Part shown: positions 22,090 through 33,779 of the stretch, piece by piece
Position numbering within the stretch: position 1 is the stretch's first letter
Layout: every line of letters starts with the position of its first letter
Assembly (NCBI GenBank): GCA_949126835.1
Contig: OX421499.1
Span: 12,619,200 to 12,683,199, forward strand
Length of the DNA stretch: 64,000 nucleotides
Direction: 5' to 3'
Source of the DNA: Anisus vortex
Taxonomy: Eukaryota; Mollusca; Gastropoda; Planorbidae
Made by a program: the position numbers and the translations under genes
The notes under the pieces: generated by a model
Database searches by the model: none
The model's input: the letters and a program-made list of their open reading frames with translations, nothing else
What the model was told of the DNA's origin: nothing

Positions 22090-22520
22090 TTTTGACATTT
22101 ATTATTCCAAAATCTTGGTTTTAAATGTCATATATTTTCCAACAGTGGCATTTGGTGAATGACATCAGATGCTAGAAATAAAGGATGATTGACATTTGAC
22201 GTTTAATAAATTGTGAATAACATCTCAGGCACGGCAAACGGTAATTGATATTAGACATATTGTGGTGAATGACTTAGAAAGCATTTGGCTCAAATGTCAT
22301 TTGCAGCTGACGGATAGTGAAAGCTGAATGACATCTGGCATTTGGTGAAAGGTTTTCGACATCTGATCTATGATGAAAGGTGTATAGCATCTGACTCGTG
22401 TCCCGCGTGAGACGCAAATTGAATTGGTCAAAGGCACCGCCCTCATAGTGAACGTAGTAAATGACATCTCACCAGGTACAGAAAAATATCGAATGACACA
22501 TGACATATTGCTCGCGGATG
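22090..22520. repeat. Degenerate tandem repeat with GAATGACAT motifs
   Basis: GAATGACATC(T/A)G and CATTTGGTGAA recur at irregular 30-50 bp spacing, consistent with an old, decayed minisatellite. Confidence 0.55.
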
Positions 22521-22854
22521 AACGACTTACAAAAGAAAAAAAGGATGGATGGTGATATAGTAAAGGAAAAAAAATAAAACCTTCATTTCCTCAGCGTACT
22601 CTAATCCTAGACGGCAGCCAAAGGGCAGGAAACTGTGCTTGTCTCTTCTTTGTTTGGGGTGAAAGGTCACTCGTTACCGCTTCACAGGGATATCGGTGGG
22701 TCAGCAGAAGACATAGCCCTGGGGGCTTCATGGCCCAGCACCGGACATTTGATGGGGACAGACAGGAGGGCAATTAGGACGTGTCCAAAAATGTGTTGTC
22801 CCCCTTTTACTCAGTCTGAAAACTGTGTTTTTTGACAGCATAGATAGCACTAAT
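22521..22854. other. Unassigned, higher-GC stretch
   Basis: 22600-22800 is more GC-rich than its surroundings and open in short frames on both strands. I see no splice-bounded exon or known motif. Confidence 0.25.
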
Positions 22855-22920
22855 AAAAATGCAGGACTAGACTCAGAACACGGATAATCGTAGGACGCAA
22901 TATTCTTATTTATATAATAT
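22855..22920 (+). mobile_element. LINE-A 3' UTR fragment
   Basis: GCAGGACTAGACTCAGAACA and GTAGGACGCAATATTCTT match the 3' UTR. Both ends are missing. Confidence 0.7.
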
Positions 22921-22957
22921 GCTACATAACATGTACATAATATAAATACCTTATGTA

Positions 22958-23025
22958 ATAATAATAAAATTCAACTTCACTGGTTTATTGTAAATAGCTT
23001 TTTTTATCGCTATACGAGAAAACGG
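22958..23025. repeat. Repeat R, left part
   Basis: ATTCAACTTCACTGG ... TTTATCGCTA matches 36640-36700. The right part of the repeat resumes at 23745, so about 720 bp is inserted between them. Confidence 0.7.
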
Positions 23026-23034
23026 TTAGGTGAC

Positions 23035-23450
23035 GTGTGATACCGCGACATTTGATAGTCAGTCTACAGATAGTCCCGTTGACACTTCATCCCGCAACCC
23101 TTACTACCTCCCCTCCCGACAGATAATCCCATTAACACTTAATCCCTCCCGCGGACATGTAGACTAAGAAGAAATAAAACAAATGTATTTGGAGAACTAG
23201 TTGTCACAAAAGTACTCACTAATTGGTAGGAATAGTAATTACTAATAAATTTTGTTTTCTTATTTTAGCCACTTAAGGGAAACATAATACTCAAGTGACT
23301 AGCCCCTGCGACTCGGTCCGATCACCTCCCTTTGTTATCTGCGGACAATCCGGACTACGTGTCAGGGATTAACTGTCGCGGTATCAAATGCCGCGATATC
23401 AATAAATGTCGCGTTATCAAATGTCGCGATATCAAATGTCCTTACACCGA
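23035..23450. repeat. Block with inverted GATACCGCGACATTTGATA motifs
   Basis: One copy (near 23039) is on the plus strand. Four tandem relatives (TATCAAATGTCGCGATA type) lie inverted at 23375-23447. Ends of this kind suggest a foldback or MITE-like element. No coding sequence is visible. Confidence 0.5.
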
Positions 23451-23484
23451 GAAAACCACATTCAAACGCCACCACTTCATGCCT

Positions 23485-23735
23485 TATAAAGATTTCGGAC
23501 CGAATTGATCCATAGTGAAGCAGCCTTCACCATTTTCTGTGGCCACGGCATACTAGGTCAATGTGTGGTCAGCACTATGCACAGCCACCTTTACTTTACC
23601 TTAACTAGGGTCAGGTACCCATCAGAGCTGGGTAGACTCAGTGACACCCTCCAGACCCGGGAAAAAAATCCTAGCCTGCACCAGGATTCGAACCCGGGAC
23701 CTTCGGTACGCGCTGCCGCACGGCCACCGTGCCCC
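23485..23735 (-). mobile_element. SINE-1 copy, minus orientation
   Basis: The reverse complement carries TGGCCGTGCGG (A box) and GGTTCGAATCC (B box), both near-perfect. The distance between head and B box is shortened compared with other copies. Confidence 0.9.
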
Positions 23736-23744
23736 CGGTGCAGA

Positions 23745-23935
23745 CAGTACTAGAATGGATTTCCTCAGAAGTTTTCAGGATGGAAAAGAAGATGCGTTTT
23801 AGAAAGTTGTAGAGAGTACGTGCTATTACGTAATTAAAAAAAAAGTGTTTATACAATTGTACACAAATAACCTCGACGCCATATTTAAATATAAATAATT
23901 AGCTATAAATGAATTATCGAAAAAATACTTAAAGT
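23745..23935. repeat. Repeat R, right part
   Basis: CTAGAATGGATT, GTTGTAGAGAGTACG, ATTACGT and CTCGACGCCA ... TTAAATATAAATAATTA match 36745-36945 in order. Confidence 0.7.
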
Positions 23936-24389
23936 AAGACCAAGTGAAGAGCTTGTTCTCAAAGGAACGAGATTTGGAATAGCTTCATACGGAGGTGACG
24001 TTTAAGAAGGGAAATAAATAAACAAAACTCGACGCTATAAATCTATATTTAACCATTTTGTGAAAAAAAAGAACCGGGAAAAGATTCAAAACATGTGGCA
24101 ATAGATTCAAAACACGTGACAATATTCATTTTTCCTAGTCGGAATCCTTTCTCTGACGTCACGTTCCTATGTTGCCGGAAATAAAAACATCTAAAATGGC
24201 TACGAGATCTGGATTTTTCCTCCGAAAAACACAACATTTTAGTGCAAATAGTGAACTTATTACTTAAAATGTATCTTTAATATCTTGTATAAATTATTTT
24301 TATTAACATACAGATGCTGAATACACTATTTATTATCAAAATGAAATGTTAACTCAATTTTGATAAAAAGCTCTTCACTTGGTCTTTAA
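23936..24389. mobile_element. MITE-like element with about 19-bp TIRs
   Basis: The left end AAGACCAAGTGAAGAGCTT is repeated as its reverse complement at the right end, AAGCTCTTCACTTGGTCTT (about 24371-24389). The exact edges and target duplication are unclear. No transposase is recognised, and the superfamily is undetermined. Confidence 0.65.
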
Positions 24390-24606
24390 TTCAATATAAA
24401 AACTTTCCTTATCCCTTATGCGAGAACAAAAGCTTATAAATACTCTTTCTTCCAGAGTGGCATCCGGACATGGAACAAACCCAAACTAACCAGGAAAAAC
24501 TTAACATCATTTAAAACAGTAATAGAAAATGCAGGACTAGACTGTGCTTAGGACGCAGTAATCTTCTTTATAGAAGGATCATCTGTAATGTATAAGATAA
24601 GATAAC
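24390..24606 (+). mobile_element. LINE-A 3' end
   Basis: From CTTTCCTTATCCCTTATGCG through a coding tail with small deletions to (ATAAG)n. Confidence 0.85.
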
Positions 24607-25454
24607 AATATTTCTCATTTTCCTCCAAATCGTTTGATGTCTAAATAAAACGGAATCGTAAAGAAATTTAAAAAAATAATTGCGGCTACAGTTTTGTAAC
24701 ATTTAAATAGTGAAATTGGCTATTCATACGAAGAAAGATAGAACAAAAATCTGTGTATTCATTGAATCATTTTGATTCCACTTTGTCCCCACCCCACACC
24801 CAACCAGATCAGCCCATACCGCCCCCCCCCCTTTTCACTCGCTGTCCCTCCTTACATAGACACAGGAGACTATGTTGAAATAGATACACGAGCTTAAATT
24901 TGACCACAATAGAGAGAGAGACACACACACAAAAATAAACCGGACATTTGAGATTATCTCTAGTTTAGTGTTTTGTTCAGCTTGGAACTCTGCGCCCAAT
25001 ACCCTCCCAGATACCCCACAGACATACAATCATACCTCCCACCCCCCACCCCCATCTCCAATTACTCAACAATCAATAACGGAACGGACACACAAGAAAA
25101 CGAAAACGCCGGAAGTGAAAAAAGCCTAATCGCCACAAAAATAAAAGATATGTCACGTGATTTCACAGCATTTTTGTATTTCATTGGTCAGAATTTGTGG
25201 CCAATCATATTTGGCTTCCGACGTTTTAAAATGTTGTTGTTCATAGAAATGGAGTTTGTTCATTTTTGTGTTTGCTTGTTTGTCTTTATCTTTATATGTG
25301 TCTTTTCGTTTTTTTTTTGTGTTGTTGTTGTTTGTTTTTTTGTCAATTCGCAAGTAGGTCACACAAGAAGTACATTATTGCAGAGTACAGCTACTCTAAG
25401 ACACACTGTCAATATTGACAAATTAATGTAGACAGCCCTGGTCGTATTACAGAA
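24607..25454. other. Non-coding, with a C tract
   Basis: A C tract at 24821-24831, a CA/GA-rich stretch near 24912-24935 and T-rich DNA at 25250-25340. The 152-codon frame at 24973-25431 looks like low-complexity translation. I do not support a gene. Confidence 0.3.
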
Positions 25455-25480
25455 AAAGGGAGAAAGAGAAAGAAAGAAAC

Positions 25481-25520
<40 letters not shown>
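25455..25520. repeat. (GA)n microsatellite
   Basis: Nearly pure GAGA tract. Confidence 0.9.
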
Positions 25521-25521
<1 letters not shown>

Positions 25522-25619
25522 ATAACACAGCGCACAATTATTTTCTAAATATCATTTGCTGGGAGTCGTTGAACTCATTCAGGGACACACAAACTGACAT
25601 TGTTACTTTTGAATAATTC

Positions 25620-26330
25620 TGCTTCTTTCTCTCTCTTTCACTGTCTCTCTCTCTCTCTCTCTCTATCTATCTTTCTCTCTGTTTCTCACTAACTTTCTTC
25701 TCTCTGTCTCTACTTTCTCTCTTTTCCCCTCTTTCCCATTTTCCTAATCTCATTCTTACTGTTTCTTTCTCTTTCTTTCGTTCTTTCTCTCTATCTTTCT
25801 TCTAATTCTCTATCTCTCCCTATTTCTTCCCCTTTCTCCCTATCTTCCTTCTAATTATCTATCTCTCCCTATCTTCCCATTTCTCTCTATCTTCCTTCTA
25901 ATTCTCTATCTCTCCCTATCTTCCCATTTCTCTCTATCTTCCTTCTAATTCTCTATCTCTCTCTATATCTTCACATTTCTCTCTGTCTTCCTTCTAATTC
26001 TCTATCTCTCTCTATATCTTCACATTTCTCTCTGTCTCTCATTATCTCCCTTTTCTCTATTTCTTACATTCTATTTTTTTCTTTTTACTTTCCATAATTT
26101 TTTCTTTACAACAATTACTGTCTCATTTTTTTTTTCTTTCTCCCATATTCTTTGTTTCTTACCGTCCCTTCCTCCCTTCCTCCCTTCCTCCCTTCCTCCC
26201 TGCCTCCCTTCCTCCCTTCTCTCTTTCTATTGTTATTTTCTCTCGTTATCCCATTTTAGACCTCTCTCTTATTCTCCCTCCCTCCCTCTCCCCCTCTGTC
26301 TCTTTTTGTCTTACTGTCTCAGTCACTGCA
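25620..26330. repeat. Long CT-rich polypyrimidine tract
   Basis: About 700 bp of pyrimidine-rich sequence. A tandem of about 45 bp (CTTCCTTCTAATTCTCTATC) repeats at 25795-26010, and (TCCC)n occurs near 26168-26215. Confidence 0.85.
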
Positions 26331-27157
26331 CATCCCTCACTTTAATTGTTTCACTGTACATATTTCCTTTATTATGATCTTGTTTTAAATACTTTAAACT
26401 TTAATAAATACCGTAAAATAGAAACTATTGCTTTTAAGTTAATGTCGCTGAGCTATCCAAATTAAATAAAAATTTAGGTTTCTCTGGCATTGTTATTCTG
26501 GGGTTTTCTTTGCGGCTTTCTTCAAACCCCGCAGTTCAAGAGAGTTTTCGGTTCTGTGTCCAGCACCTGTGGGTTGTACTCCGGGATCGGGCTGCAAATA
26601 GAGCAAACAGCTCTGCAGACTGGCTAATAGTAGAAGAAGAAGAAATACAAATTTAATATTTTCAGTATATGACAGAATATTCATACAATTTATGATCATT
26701 GTGAAAGAGTTCATTTTTATCAAATTTCATTGACGCATTTCCTTAAAGTGTATACAGTTTATGTATTTCTGGGTCAAATCGGTCAACTTAAGGTGGCTCA
26801 CTTATCTATATAAAAGTCTGCAGTTTCTCCGCATTTTTATGATTTATTTTAAGTGATTGAGCGCTCTCTCTATATATATATAGCTCAGTGACAAGTTCTA
26901 CAACAAGGGGTGTTAACTGTCAAGGTGCGTTAGCTCAGAAGTAAAAGACAAAAATGTTTGAATTTTTTTATTAAGCGCACAACGTCCTCAATAAATGTAT
27001 CCTTAGCTGACAAAACATAAAATTGAAAGGAGAAGACGAAAAAATAACATTATTCCATGCCACTTTTCAACCTGGAAATAATTATTTTGTTTCTGGTAAT
27101 AACATAACGTGTGCACTATATGTCTTTTTTTTAGTTATTGTTTGACCTATATTAACT
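26331..27157. other. Non-coding, with one possible repeat tail
   Basis: 26590-26640 shares GCTCTGCAGACTGG with 54995-55025, so both may be tails of the same unidentified element. A short (TA)n lies at 26872-26882. Confidence 0.35.
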
Positions 27158-27222
27158 TATCTTATACATTACAGACGCTCCCCCTATAAAGTATATTATT
27201 GCGTCCTACGCACATCTAGTCA
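27158..27222 (-). mobile_element. LINE-A 3' UTR fragment, minus orientation
   Basis: CTTATACATTACAGACGCTC to GCGTCCTACGCACATC. Confidence 0.8.
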
Positions 27223-27348
27223 TCCATTTCTATTGGAGGAATTTTCTATGGTTCTGCAAAAAAAAAAAAAGATTCACATGACAGCGACTCGGTGTTTGTA
27301 TAGATCAGTGACGACAGGACTGTGACAGTTTTACGAGAAGGTGGTTTT

Positions 27349-27353
27349 ATGTC

Positions 27354-27405
<52 letters not shown>

Positions 27406-27412
27406 TGCGTGT
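27349..27412. repeat. (GT)n microsatellite
   Basis: About 25 GT units followed by GCGCGTGCGTG and a G-rich patch. A 12-base A tract lies at 27259-27270. Confidence 0.95.
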
Positions 27413-27544
27413 GGGTGGGGGTGGGGGTATTGATGGAGGAGCAGGGAGGTTTTGTCATTGATTTTGTGTCTCTGTGGATTTACTTTAAAAAAACAAAAAC
27501 AACTGTTCGGTTCTACCCATTGCATTAAAATGATTTTTTTCTAC

Positions 27545-27935
27545 TGTTATCTTACTGCTGCAGGTGCTGTTATCTTATATGTTGATGGAACTCTTATCTT
27601 TGATGTAATATAGGCGCTTTTCTTATGTGTTACAAACACTCTTATCTAATATGTTACAGATGCTCTTATCTTATATTTTACAGATGCTCTTTTCTTATAT
27701 GTAACAGACACTCTTATCTTATATGTAACAGACATTTTTATCTTATATGTTACAGACACTCTTATCTTATATGATACAGACACTCTTATCTTATATGTTA
27801 CAGACTCTCTTATCATAATATATGTCACAGGCGCTCTTATCGTATATGTAACAGGCCTTTTTATCTTATATGTAACACATACTCTTATATTATAAGCTGC
27901 CGACGCTCTTTTTGTTATATGTAACAGGCTTTCTT
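27545..27935. repeat. About 27-bp minisatellite resembling the LINE-A 3' end
   Basis: Units read TCTTATATGTTACAGACACTC plus a few bases, with many variants (TTTTACAGATGCTC, GTAACAGGC). The consensus closely matches the reverse complement of the LINE-A terminus, CTTATATATTACAGACGCTC. Confidence 0.85.
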
Positions 27936-28756
27936 ATAAACAAAGTTATGAAATTTTACGTAATTAAGTTATGTTAATAAAGATAATGAAGGAAAACAAA
28001 ACTAAAGCAGTTTATTTGTAGGAACATGGTCATATGACTTGCCTCCCTTACATTTTCTGGATTTTCCCGGTATGATATGGTGTTTAATTAAATAGTATTT
28101 CCTCTTGGTGCTAATTGTTCTTTTTTACCTTGTTAAGAATTGCATAAAACAAAATAAAATATCTTTACGGTGGTCCTTTCGTGTGTTAGTGTTTCATGCT
28201 TTCGGTTACCGACCTCTGCATTAAACCATTTCAATCATGTTCGATGATCAGACTAGCACTAGAAAGGAGTTTTCCTTGCTCAAGACATAAAATGGGTCAC
28301 GGTATCTAAAAATAGATATGAAAATATCCGAAAACAGCCACATCATTAGAAGATAAGCTAGTTCGTTTTTTTTAATCAAGGGCTGTAATTTGTCATTAAT
28401 ATCAAATATTGATGTACAAATAATGGTTAACAAGTACATTAAAACAATGTATATACTTAAAAGTTGAATTTTAATTAATTTTAAATTACAATTCGCAAAT
28501 AAAGTTATTTCAAAATTTCACTTTTAAGTTCAATTGTAATTAATATATTATATTTTGTAACGACTTATTTAAAACTTCATACAGCTATAAAAATATACAT
28601 CTAAAGGTTACATGTTTAAAAGGAAACAATCTGCTATTTAAATATTGGATACTTTGTGTGTGCTTGTCTTAGGGTTGCAAATAGAATCTGACATTTGATA
28701 CATACATAAAGCATAACGACAAACGAAAAACAAAAACTCTCCTCTTGGAAAGACAA
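27936..28756. other. AT-rich sequence, nothing recognised
   Basis: No gene or named repeat. Confidence 0.3.
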
Positions 28757-28802
28757 GTCTCAAAGGACCATCGTGAATATATTCACGATGGTCCTTTGAG
28801 AC
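28757..28802. repeat. Perfect 46-bp palindrome
   Basis: The left arm starts GTCTCAAAGGACCATCGTGA and the right arm is its exact reverse complement, with no spacer (23 bp per arm, centre at 28779/28780). The surrounding bases are only loosely symmetrical. Confidence 0.95.
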
Positions 28803-28916
28803 GGTCTTCCCTTCCCCACTTCCCTTGTGTGCTGTGTGGGTCATTTGCGAAGTGACTATTTAACCCGAAGACAAGTACGCCACTAGTATCCTTTTGTTTG
28901 TATCTACTATCAATAG

Positions 28917-29294
28917 CAGGAGTCTCCATCAGGCGGGCCGCTTGCAGCCCACAAAGTGAATGTTTGCGACCCTCCAGTAAGTGGCAGTAACCTTACAGAA
29001 AATTTACTATTCGTGATAGCTAGTACTGATACACATGAAATATAATTGTTCCTTTTATATACGTAGCATACTTAATAATAATTATGATAGTTGACTTTGG
29101 TGTAGTTCTTTGTGTTAATTTTAAATTTGGTATATTATTAGTGAGTACCAGGTGGACCGATCTTTGTTCGGTAATAAGAAGTAGGCGCTTTTATTTGCCA
29201 ATTGAAAACTTGGATCGTTCACCCCCTATGTATGAAGTGTTTTTTGTTTACTATGTGATAAAATGACACATCCGAGTTTTGTTTGAAACCCCTG
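28917..29294. mobile_element. hAT MITE, 378 bp, exact 8-bp target duplication
   Basis: It starts CAGGAGTCTCCATCAGGCGG and ends GTTTGAAACCCCTG, the CAGGGGTTTCAAAC type of hAT end with a decayed left copy. ATCAATAG flanks both sides (28909-28916 and 29295-29302). GGGCCGC near the left end is typical of the group. No transposase. Confidence 0.85.
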
Positions 29295-29343
29295 ATCAAT
29301 AGAAACACCTCTAGTTGAATCACTCAACCTAGAAAAACTAGAG

Positions 29344-29555
29344 CAGGGGTCAGCAACCGTTTGATAATAGAGTGTCAAAGTAGGATTTCTAATTCATTTA
29401 GCGTGCCAACAGCCTAAAAGTCATTATGTTCTAGCAATCAATGTTTTGTAGAAGTGACATAAATTATTGTTGTTGTTTTTTTGGTGTTCAGCGTGCCTTT
29501 GAAAATCGATCTGCGTGCCAAGTATGGCACGCGTGCCATAGGTTGCCGACGCCTG
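29344..29555. mobile_element. hAT MITE of the 8829 type
   Basis: CAGGGGTCAGCAACC to GGTTGCCGACGCCTG. Flanks AACTAGAG and CACTAGAC agree at 6 of 8 positions, a decayed target duplication. Confidence 0.8.
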
Positions 29556-29589
29556 CACTAGACGACAGGAAGAAAAAGAGTAAAGTAGT

Positions 29590-29720
29590 AATAATAAATA
29601 AGGTCTTAAACTCTAATTTAGAAATACAACCCAATAACAACCTGTTACAATGCTCAGATAAACATAAGGAGAAAAACACTTTCCTTATCACTTATGTGAG
29701 AACAAATGCTTATAAGTTGT
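29590..29720 (+). mobile_element. LINE-A, upstream part of the tail
   Basis: CTCTAATTTAGAAATACAACCC, TTACAATGCTCAGATAAACAT, CACTTTCCTTATCAC and GAGAACAAATGCTTATAAG match the stretch before the RT tail in other copies. The rest is lost. Confidence 0.7.
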
Positions 29721-30756
29721 TACGAAACGTAAATTCCCTACATTGTAATGTTAATAAACCAACTAAATCATTTAAGCGAATTGCGTTTAAACGATATAAA
29801 ATATTTCTCAGCTCAAAGTTTCCCCCGGGTTTTTCCTAACCTAATGAGAGCATTATTGTTTTTTTATTAACCTCGATAAAAACATGAACTGCCCACGCAC
29901 CTACAGCGTGTCAAGGCCGTCCGGTCTCTCCTTATTTTGTTAGAGCATTATTGCTTGTTCTTAATAAAAAAACAATCTGATCACGCAGTCAGCACGCAGG
30001 CTTGATTAAAATTCTCGTGTCACTAGGCTGACTGGATTTTCCAACGATTGACCCATAATATATTTCTACGCGATTCGACACTTTTAGTTTAGTTCTTGGC
30101 GTACATTCGATCTAGTAACATCAAATATTCTCCGCTCTGAGTATCATTTCTATTTAAGTTGTATTATGGAAAATTTATTATTCTACTATTAACTACAATG
30201 CTATATGTTCATTGAGGATATTCATTACTAATTGGAATATGTGTATTTCTTGATTGTGTATATAATATTATTTGGATTCCTACTGGATTGATTTTGTAAA
30301 TTAAACCAAATTTATCGTTGCTTTCTACACAACTTGGTTAACGTCAATATTTCAAAGTTATCTACATGTGTGTATGTGTAATATTTATTCAACTATATTA
30401 ATAATCTACACTACCACTCAACATCGAGGTTCTTGCTGTATAATATGAGCCACACAAATAATTATACATGAAGTAAATCAACTGAAAACTCTAAAACTAC
30501 GCTATGTGAATTGCCAGGGGATCATAAGAACCAGGAATACTCTAGACTACTACAAATAAACTTCAGAATGATATAATAAGATCTTCACTAATACAAGGAT
30601 ACTCACACTAACAATAACAATACTATAACTATCATTTTCATAAATTGAATGGGGGCTCTAGCCGTAATAACATTATAAATTATAATTATACTTGTGTGAT
30701 ATAATAGAAGGTCTCATCCATAATTTATTATGGTGAATAAATTGCCTTGTAATAAA
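29721..30756. other. AT-rich non-coding
   Basis: About 1 kb with no supported gene and no repeat shared with the rest of the window. Confidence 0.3.
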
Positions 30757-30931
30757 GTACTCTTTCTTCCCGAGTGGCATCCGGGCATGGAATGGGTTGC
30801 CTGAACAAACTAGGTAAAACTGGAACATATCATCATTTAAACCTCTAATAGATATGCAAGACTAGAACTGAGAATACGAATGAGCGTAGGACGCAATAAA
30901 TTTCTTTAAAAAAAAGCAGCGTCTGTAACAA
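30757..30931 (+). mobile_element. LINE-A 3' end
   Basis: GTACTCTTTCTTCCCGAGTG to GCAGCGTCTGTAAC. The final (ATAAG)n is missing. Confidence 0.85.
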
Positions 30932-31303
30932 GAAAAAACAAAGGGTCAACGGTGCTTCTCTGCCCGGTCCGCGAGTTACCTGTCACAGGTAGATTTAATT
31001 TTAACACACACGAAACGGAGGGCAATATTTCAATAATAATGTGTGTGTTTTTTTTTAAAATATTTATATTTAGACCTAAAATCACCAAGTGATTGTTATA
31101 TTAAATACATAATTATTGTCTTTATAAAACGATATATGTATAAACACAAATTTTCGGGTATATTTTCCAAAGCCATTTTTATATTTATGATGTCATCTTC
31201 TAATAAAAATGCAAGTAAAGTAAACTAATTAATTGCTTACTTAAGAAAAAAAAATTGGAGTTCGATTTCTTAGACTCAATAGTATTAGTCTGAACAAAAT
31301 AGA
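30932..31303. other. AT-rich sequence, nothing recognised
   Basis: No gene or repeat seen. Confidence 0.3.
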
Positions 31304-31463
31304 CCCTGGGTCGGCACACCTTTTTATAGTAGTGTTTTAACGTGGGATTTCTAATTAATTCTCATCATGATCTTTTCTTGTCGAAGAGACTTATTTAAAA
31401 CAAATATTTTAATCGAGCTGCGCGGCAAATTTGGCATGCGTGTCGTATGCTGCCGACCCACTG
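31304..31463. mobile_element. hAT MITE of the 8829 type, internally deleted
   Basis: CCTGGGTCGGCACACC to TGCTGCCGACCCACTG, with GTAGAAGAG- and GCGTGC-type internal motifs decayed. The target duplication is unclear. Confidence 0.65.
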
Positions 31464-32376
31464 TTATAGATAACTCAATACTTTAGTACAGAAAAGTACA
31501 GTGGAACATAGAAGAAGGAAGGACAGAAGATTTAATTGAGAGAAGAGTGGACTTACAGTAGAAGAGAGGCCGGCTGGTCCTGCGATTAGTTCACCAGGAC
31601 TGTCAACCGATTTTTTAAAAAAGTTATGTATTTCTCCAAATTTTTGTTGTATTTTGTTGTTGCTGTATTGGTTGCTGTTATCAAATCAAAAGTAAAAAAA
31701 AATTCGAGTAAATCAAAACTGACACATTTAATTTCTTTCATCCTCATAAAGCATTCTCAAAATATTGCGTCTTGATTTGAAATTAAATGGCTTTTAAAAA
31801 TACATTTTAAAGAAATTTCGATGGCTTAGTCTTTCATTGAGGCTATTGGCGAGGGCTATTAAGTTGTTGTTTTTTTACTTGTTTTTTTTTTCGCTTGTTT
31901 TGTTTTTATCTTCATCATTACATTTTTTTTATTTCTAAATTTGTCTCATTGAACAAGAGATTGAAAAAAAAAACTGTTTTTATTTAAAGAAGAAAACAAT
32001 ATCTTTCCATCTTCCTTTCATTTCCTTTATTAATATTTGTTTTATATGTTTTGTTTTGATTTTTCTTCAATGATCCAATTTGATTCGTTTATGTTCGTAC
32101 GTTTGTTGATTATATTTTTTAATCAATTAAATTTTGCCGAATAGCCACCGATTTTATATTCAAGCTATTTGTGTGCTAAAAATAAAGACACCAGACACGT
32201 TGAGGTCACAAGGTCATTTTGGGTGCTCTTTTGGTACCTTAGGCGAAAAGACATATCTGCCGCCCTAACCCCTCCCCACCCCACCAACTCCCATCTCACA
32301 TCAATTCCCAATTATTTTGTATGAAAGAAAAGCCGATTTACTCAAATGTATTGAAAAAATGTGATACTATAAACTT
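31464..32376. other. AT- and T-rich non-coding
   Basis: A SINE-2 head fragment (GGCCGGCTGGTCCTGCGATT) is visible at 31570-31612. Nothing else is recognised. Confidence 0.4.
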
Positions 32377-32573
32377 CAGGGTTCGGCAACCTTTACACAA
32401 TAGTGTGCCAATCTAGAATTTCTAACCCATTCAGCATGGCAAAGGCCCAAAAGTTTTCCTGTCATTTTCATTTGGAAGAGAAGTGAACAGCCTTTATGGA
32501 GGTCTTTCGTGTGCCATTGACAATCGCTCTGCGTGCCAAGTCTGGCAAGCGTGTCGTAGGTTTCCGAGCCCTG
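32377..32573. mobile_element. hAT MITE of the 8829 type
   Basis: CAGGGTTCGGCAACC to GGTTTCCGAGCCCTG. Contains AATTTCTAACCCATTCAGC and TCTGCGTGCCAAGTCTGGC, family landmarks. Confidence 0.8.
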
Positions 32574-33036
32574 CTAAAAACTAGAAAGGCTAAAAATATA
32601 CAATGTCTTAAGGAAATGTCCGAACTAAATGTCCAAACATAATTTGATTACGACGTCCAAACACATGTGTATCAGATGGAGTCGTTTTAATGTAAAAGTC
32701 AAATGCTCCCAAAACGCGCGAGTGTGTGAATGAATTGATGGAGAGACGGAGGGATTGGTTTGTCTGTTTGTGTGTGTCAGTGTGTGAGTGAATAAATGGA
32801 ATGGATAGATCGACAATTTACTGAAGGCTTTATGGTTTTTCTGAAACCCAGGCTGAAAAAGAAAAATCCCTAAGAAGTGTGAGATTCAAACCCAAGACAT
32901 CAATATCTCATTCTTCTCATGACTCAACCGCACCACAGTATAAGTTATCAGTATCTAGGGAAACATTTAATACCACCTAGTACTATATTAATATGTGTGA
33001 GTTTTGGTTGCTACGGAAAGTAAAAAAGGGAAATGT

Positions 33037-33070
<34 letters not shown>

Positions 33071-33571
33071 TACCCGCGAGCCATACCCATCAACTGCTCA
33101 TTAAAACGTCGCCATTTTCCCTTCTATTCTAAGTGGTTGCAGAATCACTGCCCCTGTAGTTGCCACTCTCGTTCTGATATTGACTGGAGTAATTTCCCTT
33201 CATTCCTCTCAATTATTGTGGTTTTCCGTTTGTTAGTTTTTGTTTTTTAAATATTCAGACATTTGTATTTTCATTAAACGATGTCTAAACAGTAGAGTGA
33301 ACAAGCGAACAAAGTTTTTTTTCAGGTTTAATAAACATAATATAATATTAACGATATTTCTATAGCGGTGCCAACAAACATAATGTAAATTCAGAAAGCA
33401 TTTTGCATCGAGCTACAAAAAACGTGCAGGAAGCCATTATTTTAAAATGCAAGAACACGCATATAATTATCTAGGCTAAATAAGCATATGAATGTTTTTT
33501 TTATTACTGCATCTACGTTTAGCCTTTTGTATAATCAGTGAACACTGAAATTTTATAAGTATTATTATGAG
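32574..33571. other. Non-coding, with a poly(A) tract
   Basis: An A tract of about 28 bases lies at 33039-33067. The ORFs around it have no recognisable motif. Confidence 0.35.
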
Positions 33572-33779
33572 CTGAGGTCAGCAACCTTTTGATAATAGCG
33601 TACTAATATGGGATTTTTAATTTATTCAGCGTGCCAACAGCTTAAAAGTCAATCCTGCTCTAGCAATCAATTTCTTGTATAAAAGACTTGAATTTGATTC
33701 TCTTGGAGTCTTCCGTATGCCGTTTAGAGTCATTCTGCGTGCCAAGTGTGGCACGCGTCATGTACGTTGCCGACCCCTG
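33572..33779. mobile_element. hAT MITE of the 8829 type
   Basis: CTGAGGTCAGCAACC to CGTTGCCGACCCCTG. The interior matches the 29344 copy closely (CTAGCAATCAAT near the middle). Confidence 0.75.

Noticed and set aside
23936..24389. piggyBac origin for the TIR element
   Set aside because: TTAA-like bases occur near both ends but not at symmetrical positions, so I left the superfamily open.
24973..25431. 152-codon plus-strand ORF
   Set aside because: Its C-terminal half is low-complexity Phe, Val and Cys from T/G-rich DNA. No domain, and no clear exon boundaries.
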